64,000 nt of DNA from Erythrocercus mccallii (GCA_013397435.1 VZRG01000205.1:639768-703767); one strand, 5' to 3'; positions 48,301 through 62,150 are shown, counted from the stretch's first letter. Numbers and translations are program-made. Notes: generated by a model from the letters alone, not told the origin.

Positions 48301-51300
48301 TGCTATAGGTAAATGTTTTAAGTATCCAGCGTGCCTCTGAATGGGTCTCCGTCTGTACGAAATGTCCAGAACAAATATAGTTGTACCCATGTACAAGTAA
48401 GCACCTTGATTTTTTATTAATTTGATGATATTTTGTAATTTTAAAACCTCTTCTTTTACCAACAGGGTTCAGCAGATGCTGAAAGAGCCCTAGCAGTAGC
48501 TAAGCTCGTGTAAGTCATCTTCTCTCACCCCCTTCCGACCCTGGGTTTGTTTGGGATTTTTTTTACAGAGGAATTATTGTAGAAGACAGTTTTTTATGAT
48601 TTAGGGCATCAAGTTAGCTCTTGATAGAACTAGGAAAAGTGCAGCTGCATAAATTCTATGCTGGGATGGCTTTCTGCTAATGCAAATGTGTCCTCGATCT
48701 CTCAGTATGAATTTCCCTGGGTATTGTACAGCTGCAAGACCAATATATCTGAAAATGTCCCTTACTGTTTGTGGTTTAAAGCCTCCAGTAATACATTGTG
48801 CAGAAATTAAAGTGGCTCTCAAAAACTTGGTTTTAACCTCCATTTAAATAGATGGAAGTTTCATTTGGACTTGCTGTAGTGATAGTGGAGAATTTAGCGG
48901 TGGATATACTTTATATAGGATTAAGTATATAGAAGGTATTTAAGGTGGGTATTTGCAGCTTCTGCACAGCACTGGTTATTGAAACCTCTGGACAATCTGG
49001 TGTTCAGACCATCATTAAGATTTGTATATTTAACTAAGTGAGAAGCTAAAAATTCAGAAGTTCAAATAAACTTTACCTTAAGTTCGCATTTAAGACTTAA
49101 TGATGATGGAACAAATTACCTGGAAAGATTTGTGTTTTTTGATTCTTGTTCTAATATGCTAAAAATATTTTAATTTTTCCTTCTCTTTCAGAGAGAGTGA
49201 TGTGGCTGGTATTGATATCAACATGGGATGCCCAAAAGAATATTCTACTAAGGCAAGTGGATTTTGATTACTCTTAAATGAACCTTTTCTGTCTTGGAGG
49301 TATGGAATGTGGACCGCATGGTCTGGTTTTCAAATTCAAGCAGTAAAATTTTGATGCAGAGAAAAAATTTATTTTTTGTAGTAAACAGAACACTCTAGAA
49401 GGTGTCATGGCCCTAATACAGTAAAATAACTGATAGAAAATAGCTGATAGAAAATAAAATTCTTAAAGGCTAGATAAAATGAAGTGATTTGTTTAGGGTT
49501 TTTAAATATTTTTCTGAAGCCATTAATTTATTGAGTGAATAAAATAAGTTCTGCCCAGCCTTAATAAAAATTGAAATCACAGTTTGTCATGTGAGCAAAT
49601 AGATGGCAAAAAAGTCACAATTTAGTAATACTGAATTCAATTATTTGTCAGTTTTAAATGGGAGGACAACGGATCAATTAAAACCTGGGGGTTTTTGAGG
49701 TTTTTTTTTGTAATAAAGCACATGCAGTTCTAAATTAGTCCTGTATCTGTGACTAGAACAGAACATTCAAACTGGTTGTTAGGACTGTTAAGCCACTTAG
49801 TGTAGAGATAAAGGATCAATAAATTGGACCATGGTGCTCCAATTTGATGTCAAATGCTCTACAGAACCGTAATTAAGAACAAAACACCAAAATATCCGTC
49901 TTGTACTAGGGTGAAAGATCAGAAGTTCAACTGCTGATGAATGGTTATTCTCCAGCAATAGTTTTGGGTACAAAAAGTTGTTGGCCTCTGCATCTCTGTA
50001 TGCAGATGAACCAGGGTGGGAAGAACAGCTAAAATATTAAATTGTTCATAATTATGTTAATTGTTCGTTATTTCTTTTCAATAAAGGCATTTAATTTATC
50101 TTAGTCTCTTTTTAAAAATATAGTGTGTAGACAGAAAGTACTGACTTAAAGACCTCTCAACTGTAGTGTGTAATGTTAAAACAATAAATCTGTTCATCTG
50201 TCAATTGATGAGGGGAAAATGGATGATTATATTTGCTAAAAATAGCTTTTGAAATCCTGTCTGCTCCCTAAAGTGATGAGAACAAATTGATGCCCTGAAT
50301 TACTGCTTAATTATTCTGATACAGATCTAAGAAATGTTGCACCACGGTGTTCACTAATGCTCCTGTATTTTAAATTTTGCCATTTTGTCCTTAATATAAC
50401 TGTGCTTTTGTTGTGGTCTGCTATTAGGCAAAACAATTGAGTTGAAAAATGTGTTTGCCTAGTGGGTAAGAGCTTCTGTCTGTTTTCCCAGGGAGGTATG
50501 GGAGCAGCACTACTCTCTGATCCTGACAAAATAGAGTCTGTAAGTATCACCTGGTGGGTTTGGGGCTGCCTTGGAAAGAATTGTGCACTGTGCTCTACTG
50601 GCAGCAGGAATGAGTTGCATATACAACCAATTTGTGATTACTAGAGTGGAATACTCAGTTTAGGACACTGGAGTTAAGGTTATAGGTAAATATTCCTGAT
50701 TTAGTTCTCCTTGCCATTATCTGGGCTATAAAATTGCTACCTTCTTTTTTTTCAGTTTAAAAACTTCCAGTGTGGTGCAGTATTTGCGAGTTTTACGTGT
50801 CTATGCATGTAATTCGAAATTATCAGAGTTCACGGACCAGTCATATTAAAAGCAGTGTTGAAACTCCAGCAGCAGTTCATTGCTCTCTAAAAATCCAGTT
50901 GAAATCAACAAAGAGGTGGAAGTAAAAATGTCTTACACTAGAAGTAGATTTGTGTATCTTCTGGATTAAACTGTATATTCAGTTACAGATTGTGAATGTC
51001 TGTCTAGCATGTAAGATTCTTTATAGAGGAATAGTAAACAGTGTTACATTATTCTAACCTATTTTCAGGAGAGAAAGGAGGAGAATTTTAGTAATGCCGC
51101 TGTTGTGATCAGGTATTTGTCTTCTTTTTTTTTTTTCAGATATTGACCACTCTTGTTAAAGGAATTTGTAAACCAGTAACCTGCAAAATTCGCATTTTGC
51201 CCTCAGTAAGAACGTAAATCGTTGTGCTGGTGTTCAGCTGTTACTTCTCTGATTTACTATCTGTTAGAATATATGTTGTTCTAGTATGTTTCACTGTACG

Positions 51301-54300
51301 CCTGTGAAATAACACTTGGAATTACAATTTCTGCTTGGGATGCTGTCCCAGCCTAAATGGTTATCTGACCTGCAGGTGCACAGAGACAGAGTGTGGGCTT
51401 GTCAGATTCCATGATATGCAATGGCACAGAGGCTTTTATCCTCTAAATTTCACAACCAAGTCATTTTTATGTCATAGAGGTACAAAAGGATGGACAGCAC
51501 GCCCTGAGCAGCCAATAGATGCTGTTAATTCCTGTTTTTCATATGGGGTAGCCAATAGATAATTGTTTTCTGTTCTTTCAGACTAATTTTTCTTCCATAC
51601 TGTTTTCCTGTTCTTGCAGTTAGAACAGCCAGTAAAGTTACGTGGTCTGTCTTTTTCAGGATCTTTTCCCAGACTTTTTTTACAGCTGATATAACTTCCT
51701 TACTGCTTTTTTTTTTTTTTTTTGCACATGAATTCTCTACATATTTTTAAACCTCCAAAAGATGATGGGCCTTCTCTTTTAATGACTGATTATTTTGCAA
51801 TTGGGTATTTAATTACCTGCCTAGATACTATGATTGCATATGACCTAAATAGATCGTTCAGTAGATGCATGAACTATACCTGAGCCAGCTTTGTTCAGAA
51901 GTGATTTATGTGTAGGGATTAACAAACTAAGCTTGTGTGAAAATAATCAGTAACCAGTCTGAGATCATTTTGGTTCTGAAGTATTAAATCAGAGAACTGG
52001 CACTGGAAGAGGAAGAGCCTCTTCCTTTTTCTTTCAAGCTGTTTTTGCACAATGTCATCCATCAGAACAGCAGGTGAACTTCTGGCTCTGCATCCCTGCC
52101 AGCTGGGACATGTTGCAGTTTCCAAAGACTGAATCTGATATGTTTGGGATGAGCCACAGATATTCCTCCAGCTTTTGAAAGGAAAATTCAGCTTACCTTT
52201 TTTTTCATTGTCCCTTTCCCTAAAGATGCATCGGACAGGCTAATGCAGCAGTGTATCAATTTTATTTCTGCTTATTAAAAGCATTTTACCTCTTTGAAAA
52301 TATACTGGACCTTTTAATTTACTGGGCATGTATGAATATCCTTCAAATTTTTTAGATGCTAACATTTAGATGTCAACATTTTTAAGAGACATCTGAGAAG
52401 AATATTTGTAGTTGTGTGATTGCATGTTAGGTTGATTTCAGAAGACATCCTCTTACTGAAAAGCATTTTAATTACAATTTACACAGTAGTAGAGAGGACT
52501 TGCTAATCAAGTGTTCCAATAATTTTCAATTGACAGTCTGAAAACCTGTTGGAAAATATTCTCCTTCTACACAGTGTTATGCTACCTGGTTTGAGAAAGT
52601 TTGTAATCGATAGGTTCAAGGAAGCATTGAAAATTGATTCTTATTTTTTCCATAGCATGTAATTCTTTAATTGAAGTATGTATTAAATGGTTATACATGT
52701 TGTGTTGTTGATGAAAGTCAGGAATCACATCTCTCTAGATAAAAGACTTGCAGCATTTGTTTGTACAATGGTCACATGATAGTTATTCCTTTTGCTTTGA
52801 ATTAAAATCATGTCAGTCTGTCTTATCCCTCAGGTTGAGGATACTGTGAACCTGGTGAAGAGAATAGAGAAAACAGGCATTGCTGCTATTGCAGTCCATG
52901 GAAGGTAAACTGATTTTAGGCAAGAAAGATTTTTTTTTTTTAGTTTGTTGATGACTGTAGTGCAGTACGATATGACTGATGTGAGTATACTCTATACTCT
53001 AAATGTAATACGTGGTTCTGATTTCACCCGTTAACTGAATTGTTGTTCTAGGAAATCAAGTCAGTAATTAGGGAATTGAACTGCTTGCTGCTCTTTTCCT
53101 ATATTTTTTCTCAAAGACCAAATAAAACTAAAATTATCTTGCATATTTTGTATCTAAAAAATCAAATATATAAAATAAATAAGCTGAAACAAGTATATGC
53201 CAATATTCCTTTGCCATGTCTGTTGTAGTTTAGAGATCTATAAATTCCACAGGAAATCTTTGGTCTTGTCTTTTTTGTTTGTTTGTTGGAAAGGAAGAAG
53301 GAGGAGAGGCCTCAGCACCCTGTCCACTGTGATGTGATCAAGGCCATATCTGAAGCCGTCTCCATTCCAGTAATAGCAAAGTAAGTTGGATTTATTAGCT
53401 TATTATTGTCAGATGCCTGAATTTAAGATTTCCAATTGCAGGGAAAAAGAGCCATGATTAATTATATTAGTGTTGTTAATTTTTAGTGGAGGATCTCATG
53501 ACTTCATCAAAGAATATGCAGACATTGAGACCTTTCAGAAAGCAACAGCTGCCTCATCAGTCATGATTGCTCGTGCTGCCATGTGGAACCCCTCTATCTT
53601 CAGAAAAGAAGGGTTTTGCCCCTTAAAGGATGTCATGCAAAATTACATCAAATATGTATGTTTTTTTAAGAACTTACTTGTAACTAACATTGTTTAGAAT
53701 TGTTAATCTTAGTGCAGTATCTTAACTCCTCTTCATTTCAAAGCCATGGTTCTGGGGGTATTTTAACATAGTGCGTATGACATGAGTCCTGCAATCAACC
53801 CCTGCTTCCTCTGTTTGATTTTGTTCAGAAAAAAATGTGCAGAAATCTGTATTCAGTAAACATGCTTTTTAGCCCTAGTTGGGAACATTTATGAGACTTA
53901 CCAGGCTATCAAAAATATCAAGAAATTTAAAAATATGTAGTCCAACTCTTTTGAATTTGCCAATAAAGTAATGCTGTATTGTAGTACTATAGCTCTATTA
54001 GCCAGCTCCTCTAATATACAAAGTTTTATCTGTTATTCAAAAGACAAAATTTTAATGACGTAATAGGAAATTATTCAGAAATCTGTAACTTTGATCATGC
54101 AACGATTCAAATTCTTTTTTTTTTTAATTTGAGCTTGCTGTTAACGAGTTACTTACTAAAATATCAGTGCATTGCTAGTCAATGATGTAAACAAGTCAAC
54201 TCTTTCTTCAGAAGTATGTGAGTCAGTTGAACTTTAGTTGGTGAGGTCATGCCAAAATAATCAGATTATAGTCACATCCATGAATACGTTATTGAAGAGA

Positions 54301-57300
54301 CTGCACTGTGGTTTGCCTTTCAAAAATGATTGTGAAAGTCATCAAGAGACCATGTGCAGTATAGAAGATAAATTTGTTTGTGTGTTTTTAATTTCTTTGT
54401 CTCTTTCTATCAGGCAGTGAGATATGACAATCACTACACCAACACTAAATACTGCTTGTGTCAGATGTTAAGAGAACAGCTGGAAACTACTCAGGGTAAG
54501 AAGCTGCATGCTGCACAGACCACTCAGGAGATCTGGTAAGCAGGACTTCAGAAAAGGAGTTGTACTCTGTCAGACTTGCACACCACTTCTCTGTCTAGCA
54601 CTGCCTGGCATTTCACTGTCAGGAGAAGTTGCAAAAACCTCAAAAATAACCCCCAAAAAATCCAGATGGGAGATGTGAAATAACAGAGGAAACTTTTCCA
54701 GGTTTCCTCCATGCTCAGATGTTAAATCTTTAACCCTAAAACTTTCTATATTCAGCACACTAATTTGAGTGGTGCTTCACTGGGAGATAGGCATTTATCC
54801 AGTATTTGCATTAAGTGATTAAGAAAAATTCCACCTTGTCTGAAATTTTGTGGAACTTGTCTTCTTCCAAGGATATTTATTTGATTTTCCCTCTTGTGTG
54901 TGGGGTTTTTAATGTTACTGGAATATTTATAACATATTTGTTTTAAAATGAACACTTAGAAACTCAAAACCATGTATCAGGGTTGTCTGGTACTTAAATG
55001 GAATTTTCTGTGCTGCTTTTCATACCTGAGATATCCTAATGAATGATGGCAATTCTTTTTGAGGAAATATAGTAGCTTTAAAGAATCTTGTCATCCTGCA
55101 TATCTGAAACAGACTGGATGAAATTTCTCAGTGGGAGACACAGAAATGAAAGAACAAAAATGTTAATAGAAACCATAAAATAGACAAGTGAATAAAGAAT
55201 TTGCGCAGAATTAGGGGAATTCAGGTTTGGACACATCCCAAACTCAACAAAATAAAGCTCTGAGCTTGCATGTGTCATATCCATGTTGTGTCTTACAATT
55301 ATCCTTCTGATGGAAGGGAGCGGAAGAGTTTCCTTGTTTTTTATAAAATGAACAGTCTGAGACCGTTTGATATCTAATGTGAAATGGATGGAAATGTTGA
55401 AAGCTTGAAATATTTTGAAAAATAATTTATTGGTTTCTAGCAAACTGTAATCAGCATTCTGTTCATGTTCAAAATGGATTGAAATGCCTGCAATCCTTTT
55501 GCCATTTTATTGCCTTTTACCAATATTGGCTTTCTATAAATAATTCTGTCCATGATTATTACTTTACAGTAAATGAAGGGAATTTGTATTGCTTATATAA
55601 AGGGAGCTAGACTTCATTATTGTTAAAGGAGCAGTGGAATCCATGAACAACATTTAAACTTCTCAAGTTACTTCCCAGTTTGGCAACTGAAAGAATTGAA
55701 CACATTTTAGTATGTTAACAGACTATCTATTTTGAATATGGATTTTGAGTTTTGGAAAAAAGATATAGTATAGATTGGAACTCAAATCTTTTGCAACTTC
55801 AATAAAGTCTTAGCCCAAAGAGTGGTGGTGTTTTCTGCTGCATGGATAGCAATGCATAGTGTGAAAAATAAATCCTATAAAGTAACAGTTTTACACAGGT
55901 AAGTACACATAAACACTGGACAGAGATCCAGAGTAAAACTATGGGGTTTATGTGCTATGCCTAACAATTCTTTTAGGGGCTTCCAAAATCAAATTCTCTC
56001 AGTTTTTGTACATGTGATGCAAAACCAACTTCAAAATGGGCTAAAGCAATGCGTGTGCAGGACAGGGGGACAGAGAGAGCCATTTGAAAATTTATGAAAC
56101 TGCTTTCTGCCAGCAAACCTGGTCTTTTAACCCCTGTTCTGAACAACCTGTTTCATGTCCAGATAACTGAGGAACATTCAGTTTTTTTAAATGCACCGGT
56201 TTATCTTCAGACAAAAATAGTGCATAATTCTGGTGTCTCCTGGTGGTGAGGATGGGTTACAGCCATTTCAGCTTTAACCTCAGTGGTGAATGCAAGAGAA
56301 CAGCCTGCTGCTCTTCCCACAAAACATTTATGTAGCAGTATGTAATAAATTGCCTTTCCTTAGAAGCATAAGTCAGTTTTGTTCAGCTTCATTGCTTTTT
56401 TGCTTGGAGCATTGGAGATGGCTTTGTGAGCAGAATTCATTTTGTCATTCAACAGCCCCATATTAATCAGCATCCTCATGACAGAAAGTAGAAGTTTCTT
56501 TTGTAAGAATTGAAAGAGAAACAATGTAATGTCACTGAGCAGAATATAACCACACTTGCACTTCACTCTCTGTACTCTTAACATATACTATAAGCACAAT
56601 TGATCTCTACCTTTTCTTTTTCTGCCATAAATGTGATTCAAAAATATATAAACTGATCTCTAATATAAAGGAATTCCATTTGAATAGTGAAGTCTTTGAA
56701 ATGGGTGACTTCTATGAAGAAACTACAGCTATTTTTGAAGCAAAGAAAACATCTTTAGAAACCAAGATGCAAGATGAAGATGACCAAATGGAAGATCCAG
56801 ATGTAATAAAAATGGCTGTTAGATTTGACAAGTAAGCATGCAAATCAAGTTTTTCACTCTCTTGCATCTCTGAATAATAACTGTGAGGTTGACAGTGTCT
56901 TAACAGTTTTTTGAAAATGATGATTTGCAAAACTTACTGAGTGAATTCCTATGAAGCAGTAAATGAACATCATTGTGTAATCACCGCTCTTCCTGTGCCA
57001 TTTGGATGTTGTAGGATGTTGTTCTTTAGTTCCAGGCTTCCTGAGACTGCTTAATTCTCTCAGTTAACTTGTTAAAATTGCGGAGTGCTCCAAAAGAAAA
57101 AAAAATCTCTATGTAGAAAAGGATATTACAAAAATGTAGAGTTCAGTTATTTTTAGTGAAACTTGACTAAAACATAATAATTTTTATGTAAGAAGTTCTG
57201 AAAAATTTCTTAATACTCTTCTAAGCAGATAACATGCTCATCTAAAGTCTTTTAAGTGTGTTCCACTCACAAGCTAGTCCTCAAAAAATTAATTTGTGGA

Positions 57301-60233
57301 GTTGAATTCTATTTTATATAATTTTTAATTAAAATCTGTGAAGCCTGTAGAATTACTTTTACTTTCAGTGTTAAACTCATGTTTGCTGGTTTTGCTAATA
57401 GGCCTATCAAACAGCTCAAGAAGAGTGTGATATGTAAAATGCTCCACAAATCCAGTCATAATGCTTTAATATTAGAGCATATATTACCTGACCCCTTGAG
57501 AACCGAATTCAGATTTTATAATGGTTTTTTGTTGTGCCTTGTGCAAGGGGCTGTAATTCTGTGTCAGTAACTGAATAAATTCCTACATTTCCCACCCTTT
57601 TTCCATTTGATTACTGCTTTGTAACAGGAGCAGCTTCTTCTTTCTTCTACTAACATTTAATTAGTGCTTATAATAAGCAGTACCAAACTGTATCTCTTCT
57701 GTGTCACATATTTAGTTAGAATCTCCTTTCTGGCAAGTATCTCTTCTCTGGCTGTATTACTACAGGATGTAAATGTTCGGGAAGAATTAATAGAAAACTT
57801 TAGATTTTGTTTTAGATGTTTTGCCACACCTATTACTTGAGTTACCTAATGAGGAAGAAGCATCTTTTTCATAATTGAGCTGTAAAATTAAACCTCAATA
57901 ACTGGTAGAAGTAATACAATAAGCAATACTGTCTGTTTTAAAACCAAACTTTGTGCACAGTTGTTGACCACAAATTTTTCTGTCTAGGCGAGAATATCCA
58001 CCACAGATCACTCCAAAAATGTATCTTCTGGAATGGTGTAGGAAAGAAAAGCATCCTCAGCCTGTTTATGAAACTGTGAGTCAATGAAAACCTTTTCAAA
58101 CCTCTTCCTCTGCCTTGTATATGAAATTAAGTATTTTAGGACTCAAGGTAGTGAGAATTTTTGCTTGCCAATCTGGTGTAGCTCTTTCAGAAAGCAGCTG
58201 CAGAAATGGTAATGCACACAGGTATGAAAATAGCAGCTTATTTTATTTATTTTATTAGAAAACTAAAAGTCAGACCTTCAGTCTGCTTCTGATTCCTGTG
58301 TGAAAGAATTTGCTGTAACTTCTTGGTCATTATATAGGAGCCCGTGACTGACTTTCTTTTACTACTTCTATGAAGTAAAGAATTAAATCTTGGAATGTTT
58401 TCTCTCTTGTTGCACACTGTTACAGATAGGAACTGTATGGGACAGGAGCACCTGTTTGGTTAGATGGGGACATTACTTGATTACTTTTTATTTTTGTAAA
58501 GCAAAAATATTTGCAGCTTGGATGATTCCTTAATTTTTTTAATGTTGAGTATGTATGGTGAAATTTGTGGTGTCAATTGGAGTAATTTTAAAGTTATGTT
58601 ACTTGTTATTCTTGTCTTCATACCTATGAAGGAATGTTGATGGTGTCGTTTCTTTTGTGAATTACATGACTGGTTTTTGACAGTCCCTTTCCTTTTAATT
58701 CTTGTACAGCTTCAAAGACCACTGGATAGATTATTCTGTTCAGTAGTGACAGTAGCTGAGCGAAAATACCGATCAACTCTGTGGTAAGCCATCTTTAATG
58801 GGTTTTTCAGCTCGATTTTTGTTTCTGAAATGTTGCTTAAAAACTTGCATTAAAAGGGTGTTCCAGTTTATTCCAGTTGATTTTGATAAAGATCAACTGA
58901 AAGCTACCTCCTAAAGCTACCTCTAGGAGGGAGAAAGGATTAAAAACTTCTGAGAATTGAATGTGACAAGAGGAAATAAGCACTGGCATAATCAAGTAAA
59001 CAGTTACAGATTTTAATTCACTTTGTGTTAGTCTACAAGTTCTATTGGAAGGGGAGCAAATAGGTGACCCAGTTCCATTCTGTATGCGATGAGTTCAGAA
59101 AGAAGCCAAGGGAGGCAGAGGGGAATGTTGGAGGAGGTTATGTCTTCAGCCACTACAGCAGATCCATTCCCAATAAGAAGTCAGGACTAAGTGTCTACAT
59201 CCAATGTAGCAGAGGACACTACACCAAGTTCTTGGAGATCACAGTTAATTAGCAGCTGCATCCAGGGCTGGTCTAAAGTTTCATGATGGTATTTTATACA
59301 ATCATCTATTAATGCCAGAGTTGACTTGAGGCATTTGCACCTAAGGTGATCTTGATTTAACTGCAAAGCTAGAGCTCAGCATTGAACATTTTAAACAGGA
59401 CAAGTGCATACAACTGCTTTGCATCCTTCCTGTTTGGACACTTTAGGAAGTTATGCTCAGCTGATATGTAAATTTGAGAAGAAAATGTTTTCAAATACTG
59501 ACTTCCACAAATGTGTGATGTGCAGTCTTTCTCAAAAATGACAATTTTTGTTATTATGGAACATTTCCTGCTTTTGTCAGCATCAATGAACTTGTACATC
59601 TGCCAGAGAGTATACTTAATGCCTGAGCCTCTTTCAAGAAAAGTGATCCTTCATAACTCAGTTTTGTTTAGTGATCAGATTTGTAAAAGTTACCTGTCTG
59701 GGGATTGTGTGGGCCAAATGCACATTGACTGTGTACCTTTGAAATGGATTTTGAGAGACAAGACCTGACAGAGACAGATTTTCTAGGAATATTGCATCAG
59801 GAGTGATGCATCAACACTTGACACCTAGCAAGATTGAAATAATTTCTGGAACTGACCTGTTTTGCTCCTCTGCTGTGAGATGACTACAAATGCTGTTTGT
59901 TTCATGATGTTGCATCAGAGACAGGAAATTGTCTCTTGGCAGTGTAGAGACCTCAGTTTCTACTTTTACGTGTGCTCTGTGTGCTTGCTCTTCAGGGACA
60001 AATCCAAGAAACTGGCAGAACAGGCTGCAGCTATTGTCTGTCTGAGAGCATTGGGTGTCCCAGAGGGAAAGCTCTGTGAGGGAGAAAATCACCTGATTAA
60101 CAAACGCAAGAGGGGAGAGAAGGAGCACTTGATTAGCAGAGACCACGGAGAGGATCTTGCTGAACCTTCCCATAAAAAAGCTAATTTTATTGAAGAAACT
60201 TCTGACATGAATGTGCCGAAGATGCCACGGTAG
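45352..60233 (+). CDS. DUS2: tRNA-dihydrouridine(20) synthase DUS2, 15 coding exons, 490 aa
   Basis: Flavin enzyme that reduces uridine 20 in the D-loop of cytoplasmic tRNAs with NADPH. Exons: 45352-45474, 46322-46367, 47424-47515, 48466-48509, 49192-49252, 50492-50539, 51140-51205, 52834-52904, 53294-53380, 53487-53655, 54414-54535, 56688-56831, 57988-58075, 58710-58783, 59996-60233. Phases agree throughout. The N-terminal TIM barrel begins LAPMVRVGTLPMR (FMN binding); catalytic C115 lies in NMGCPKEYSTKGGMGAAL; IAVHGRKKEERPQHP and IANGGSH follow. A double-stranded RNA-binding domain covers about 355-435, a feature of animal DUS2. The lysine/arginine-rich tail (NKRKRG) is poorly conserved. 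Human DUS2 is 493 aa. Exon 12 must use the acceptor GAATAG at 56687; the AG at 56670 would give an early stop. Intron 5 begins with GC. Confidence 0.95.
45920..46235 (+). mobile_element. CR1 LINE fragment in DUS2 intron 1
   Basis: GATGATCAGACTGCTGGAGC, then CCTCTCCTACAAACATAGGC, GAGAGAGTTGGGATTGTTCA and TAGTGATAGGACAAGGGGGA follow the CR1 3'-half consensus in plus orientation. The copy stops before the usual 3' terminal repeats, so it is truncated at both ends. Confidence 0.85.
46725..47326 (+). mobile_element. Probable endogenous-retrovirus solo LTR in DUS2 intron 2
   Basis: A long non-coding block has LTR-like order. CCAATATCTC and a TAGATAAC region are followed by GAATAAACGTCTTGGAC as poly(A) signal, and then by a G-rich end closing in GGGGGGAAAACA. 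The terminal CA fits an LTR end. The start is less clear, no target duplication was found, and no retroviral coding sequence adjoins. Orientation is the same as DUS2. Confidence 0.5.
49192..49252 (+). CDS. DUS2: DUS2 exon 5 with catalytic cysteine and GC splice donor
   Basis: Encodes ESDVAGIDINMGCPKEYSTK, including the catalytic cysteine. The exon ends ACT AAG and the intron begins GCAAGT, the usual context of a GC-AG intron (AAG|GCAAGT). The next exon starts GGA GGT ATG after TTTTCCCAG, restoring the family sequence STKGGMGAAL exactly, so the GC donor is not an alignment error. Confidence 0.85.
59064..59252 (+). other. Unexplained open frame in DUS2 intron 14
   Basis: A 62-codon frame opens right after a TAG and reads VTQFHSVCDEFRKKP and later NVGGGYVFSHYSRSIP before a stop. 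It has no ATG start. The composition looks protein-like rather than low complexity, but I recognise no family. It may be chance, a decayed retrocopy or a cryptic exon; ATAG before GTG could act as an acceptor. Confidence 0.12.
59996..60233 (+). CDS. DUS2: DUS2 last exon: end of dsRNA-binding domain and basic tail
   Basis: Opens by completing the tryptophan codon of STLW and continues DKSKKLAEQAAAIVCLRALG, the last helix of the dsRNA-binding domain. A charged tail with NKRKRGEK and HKKAN follows. Stop TAG is at 60231-60233. The acceptor is GCTCTTCAG. Confidence 0.9.
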
Positions 60234-60450
60234 CATGGAAATTAGAGGTTCCATGCCTATGCAGCTACAAATGAGCTCCTATTTGTATATCTTGCTGTTT
60301 CATCTGGATTCTCTCAGAGACAGATAAATTTCCCAGTTGTGAAAAATGCCACTGAGATGTTTACTGTTCACCACTCACTTGTCCCTATGGTGCCTTTCAG
60401 ATGATAATTAGGAACTTGATTTTAAAGAACATGGAGAAGTTAATCCCAAT

Positions 60451-60530
60451 AATAAACTTCTTTAAAATATCAGGTCTTTTCAAAGCAGTTTTGTCATTGG
60501 TTTCATTACTTGTTTTTTATTTTTAATAAA
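60451..60530 (+). terminator. DUS2 poly(A) signals
   Basis: Two AATAAA hexamers at 60451-60456 and 60525-60530 lie 218 and 292 bases beyond the stop codon. The second is followed by a GT-containing stretch (ACAGTGTGCTGG). Either could set the end of the mRNA. Confidence 0.55.
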
Positions 60531-61845
60531 TTTACAGTGTGCTGGTAAGAGATGTGTTAAAACATCATCCACAACCAGATGAATGGAACTGTGTATTGGA
60601 ACTGTGTAGTTAATAAGAAAAATCAATGTGGGAAAATAATTAATAGCAAAGTAGACATGAGTTGAGTTGTATGCATATTTTGCAAGCTTTGTTTACACCG
60701 CATGTATCAAGAAAAAGTTTTTTTGCAGAGAGAAGGACTTAAAGACTCTAAGACAAGCATTAAAATAATGTTCTTCTGTGCTAATTTCTACTACGTTTTA
60801 CCCTTCAGAAATGACAGTAGAATTAACCATCCTTTCCTGGTCTTAGGTGTTAACCATTGTGTCTTTCCAGTAAGGAACTGGAGCCAAGCCTGGTAGTAAT
60901 GATTTTGTTGAATGAAGACCCTTTGAGTTTTTGTGTTTTGAGCTTGAAAGTCCTCGCAAACATCTCCAAGTAGATTACTTGCACCAATGGCCATCCACAT
61001 ACGGCCTTGTGTGTTCTTGAAATGTGACCTTGTTTGTCTCAGTAATCAGCTGTTGGTGATACAGGGGTCTTGATCAAATGCCCATGAATATGCCTATGGA
61101 AGTAAACTGTAAGTAAATGCTCTATGCCAAGAGAGGATACAGGCCCTGTCTGATTCATGGCAGTTCAGTTGAGCTTGTCTGATTTAAATTAGAATTCTGA
61201 ATCCTCAAAAGAATGTCAAAAGAATTCAGACATTTCTGTTATTAACAGTTCATTGAAATGGTGGCTTATTTTCCCTCAACCGTGCAAGGGATCTTGAGAT
61301 TATCAACTCTGATCTGAAAACAAAATGATGGGGATGTATCATGCCATGATCTCTAAAGTACTTTGTATAAAGAATGTAGGAGATATAATTCATTTGGTTG
61401 TAATTCATAAAGAATCTTTCTATTTAAAAACTTGATTCTTTTCCTCAAGTGATAGTGCTAAATTATACCATTCTTTTAGAAAGGAAGAACAATATCGCAT
61501 CAGATAATATTCAGGGTTGTGAAGTTAAAATGTCTGCTGTTTTAATTAGGGTAATTTACAGTAAATCTATCCAGTCTAGGAAGAAGGAAGTTTTTCTTGT
61601 TCAATTTGTACATTGCAGTAAACACACTTAAATATATTTACATTTGATATCATTTTAGTGCTACAGTTTTACTCTGAAGCACTAAAAAATGTGCAGTAGT
61701 AATCAGAAATTTCAGAAGTAGCCCTTTTCCTATTATAAGTTCTATCTGGATATCTTACTTTTGTCAGAAGTATTGGAACCATAATAATAAAGAAAAAGTA
61801 ATTTTTAGGTCCTGCTACCAATGTAGTTTGCAAGGTCTAATGTAA

Positions 61846-62150
61846 TAAAATCATGGAATGTTTGAGTGTGGAAAGGACCTCTGGAGGTTATGTGGTCCTG
61901 TGCTCAAAGCAGAGTGAACTAGGACAGGTTTCCCAGGACCGTGTCTAGCTGGGTTTTGCACATCTTCATGGACTGAGACTCCACAACCTTTCTTGGCAAC
62001 CCGTTCCCGTGTTTGAGCACCCTTAAGGTAAGCAAAAGTGTGGGGGTTTTTCCTTCTTCTACATGGAATATCCTGTATTTCAACTTGTGCCCATTGCCTC
62101 TTGTCCTGCCACACAGAAGGATCTGCCTTAGTCTCGTAATCATTGTCTGT
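61846..62150 (-). mobile_element. CR1 LINE fragment
   Basis: AATCATGGAATGTTTGAGTG, GGAAAGGACCTCTGGAGGTT, then GGACCGTGTCTAGCTGGGTT and CCACAACCTTTCTTGGCAAC match the reverse complement of the CR1 3' end. The element is minus-oriented and 5'-truncated. Confidence 0.85.

Noticed and set aside
54414..54494. Earlier donor (CAG|GGTAAG) in DUS2 exon 11
   Set aside because: The exon must continue to 54535 to encode KKLHAAQTTQEI, which is conserved in DUS2, and to keep phase.
56671..56831. Earlier acceptor (ATAAAG) for DUS2 exon 12
   Set aside because: With the phase set by exon 11 it reads into a TGA within four codons. The acceptor at 56687 restores the CEVFEMGDFYEE match to human DUS2.
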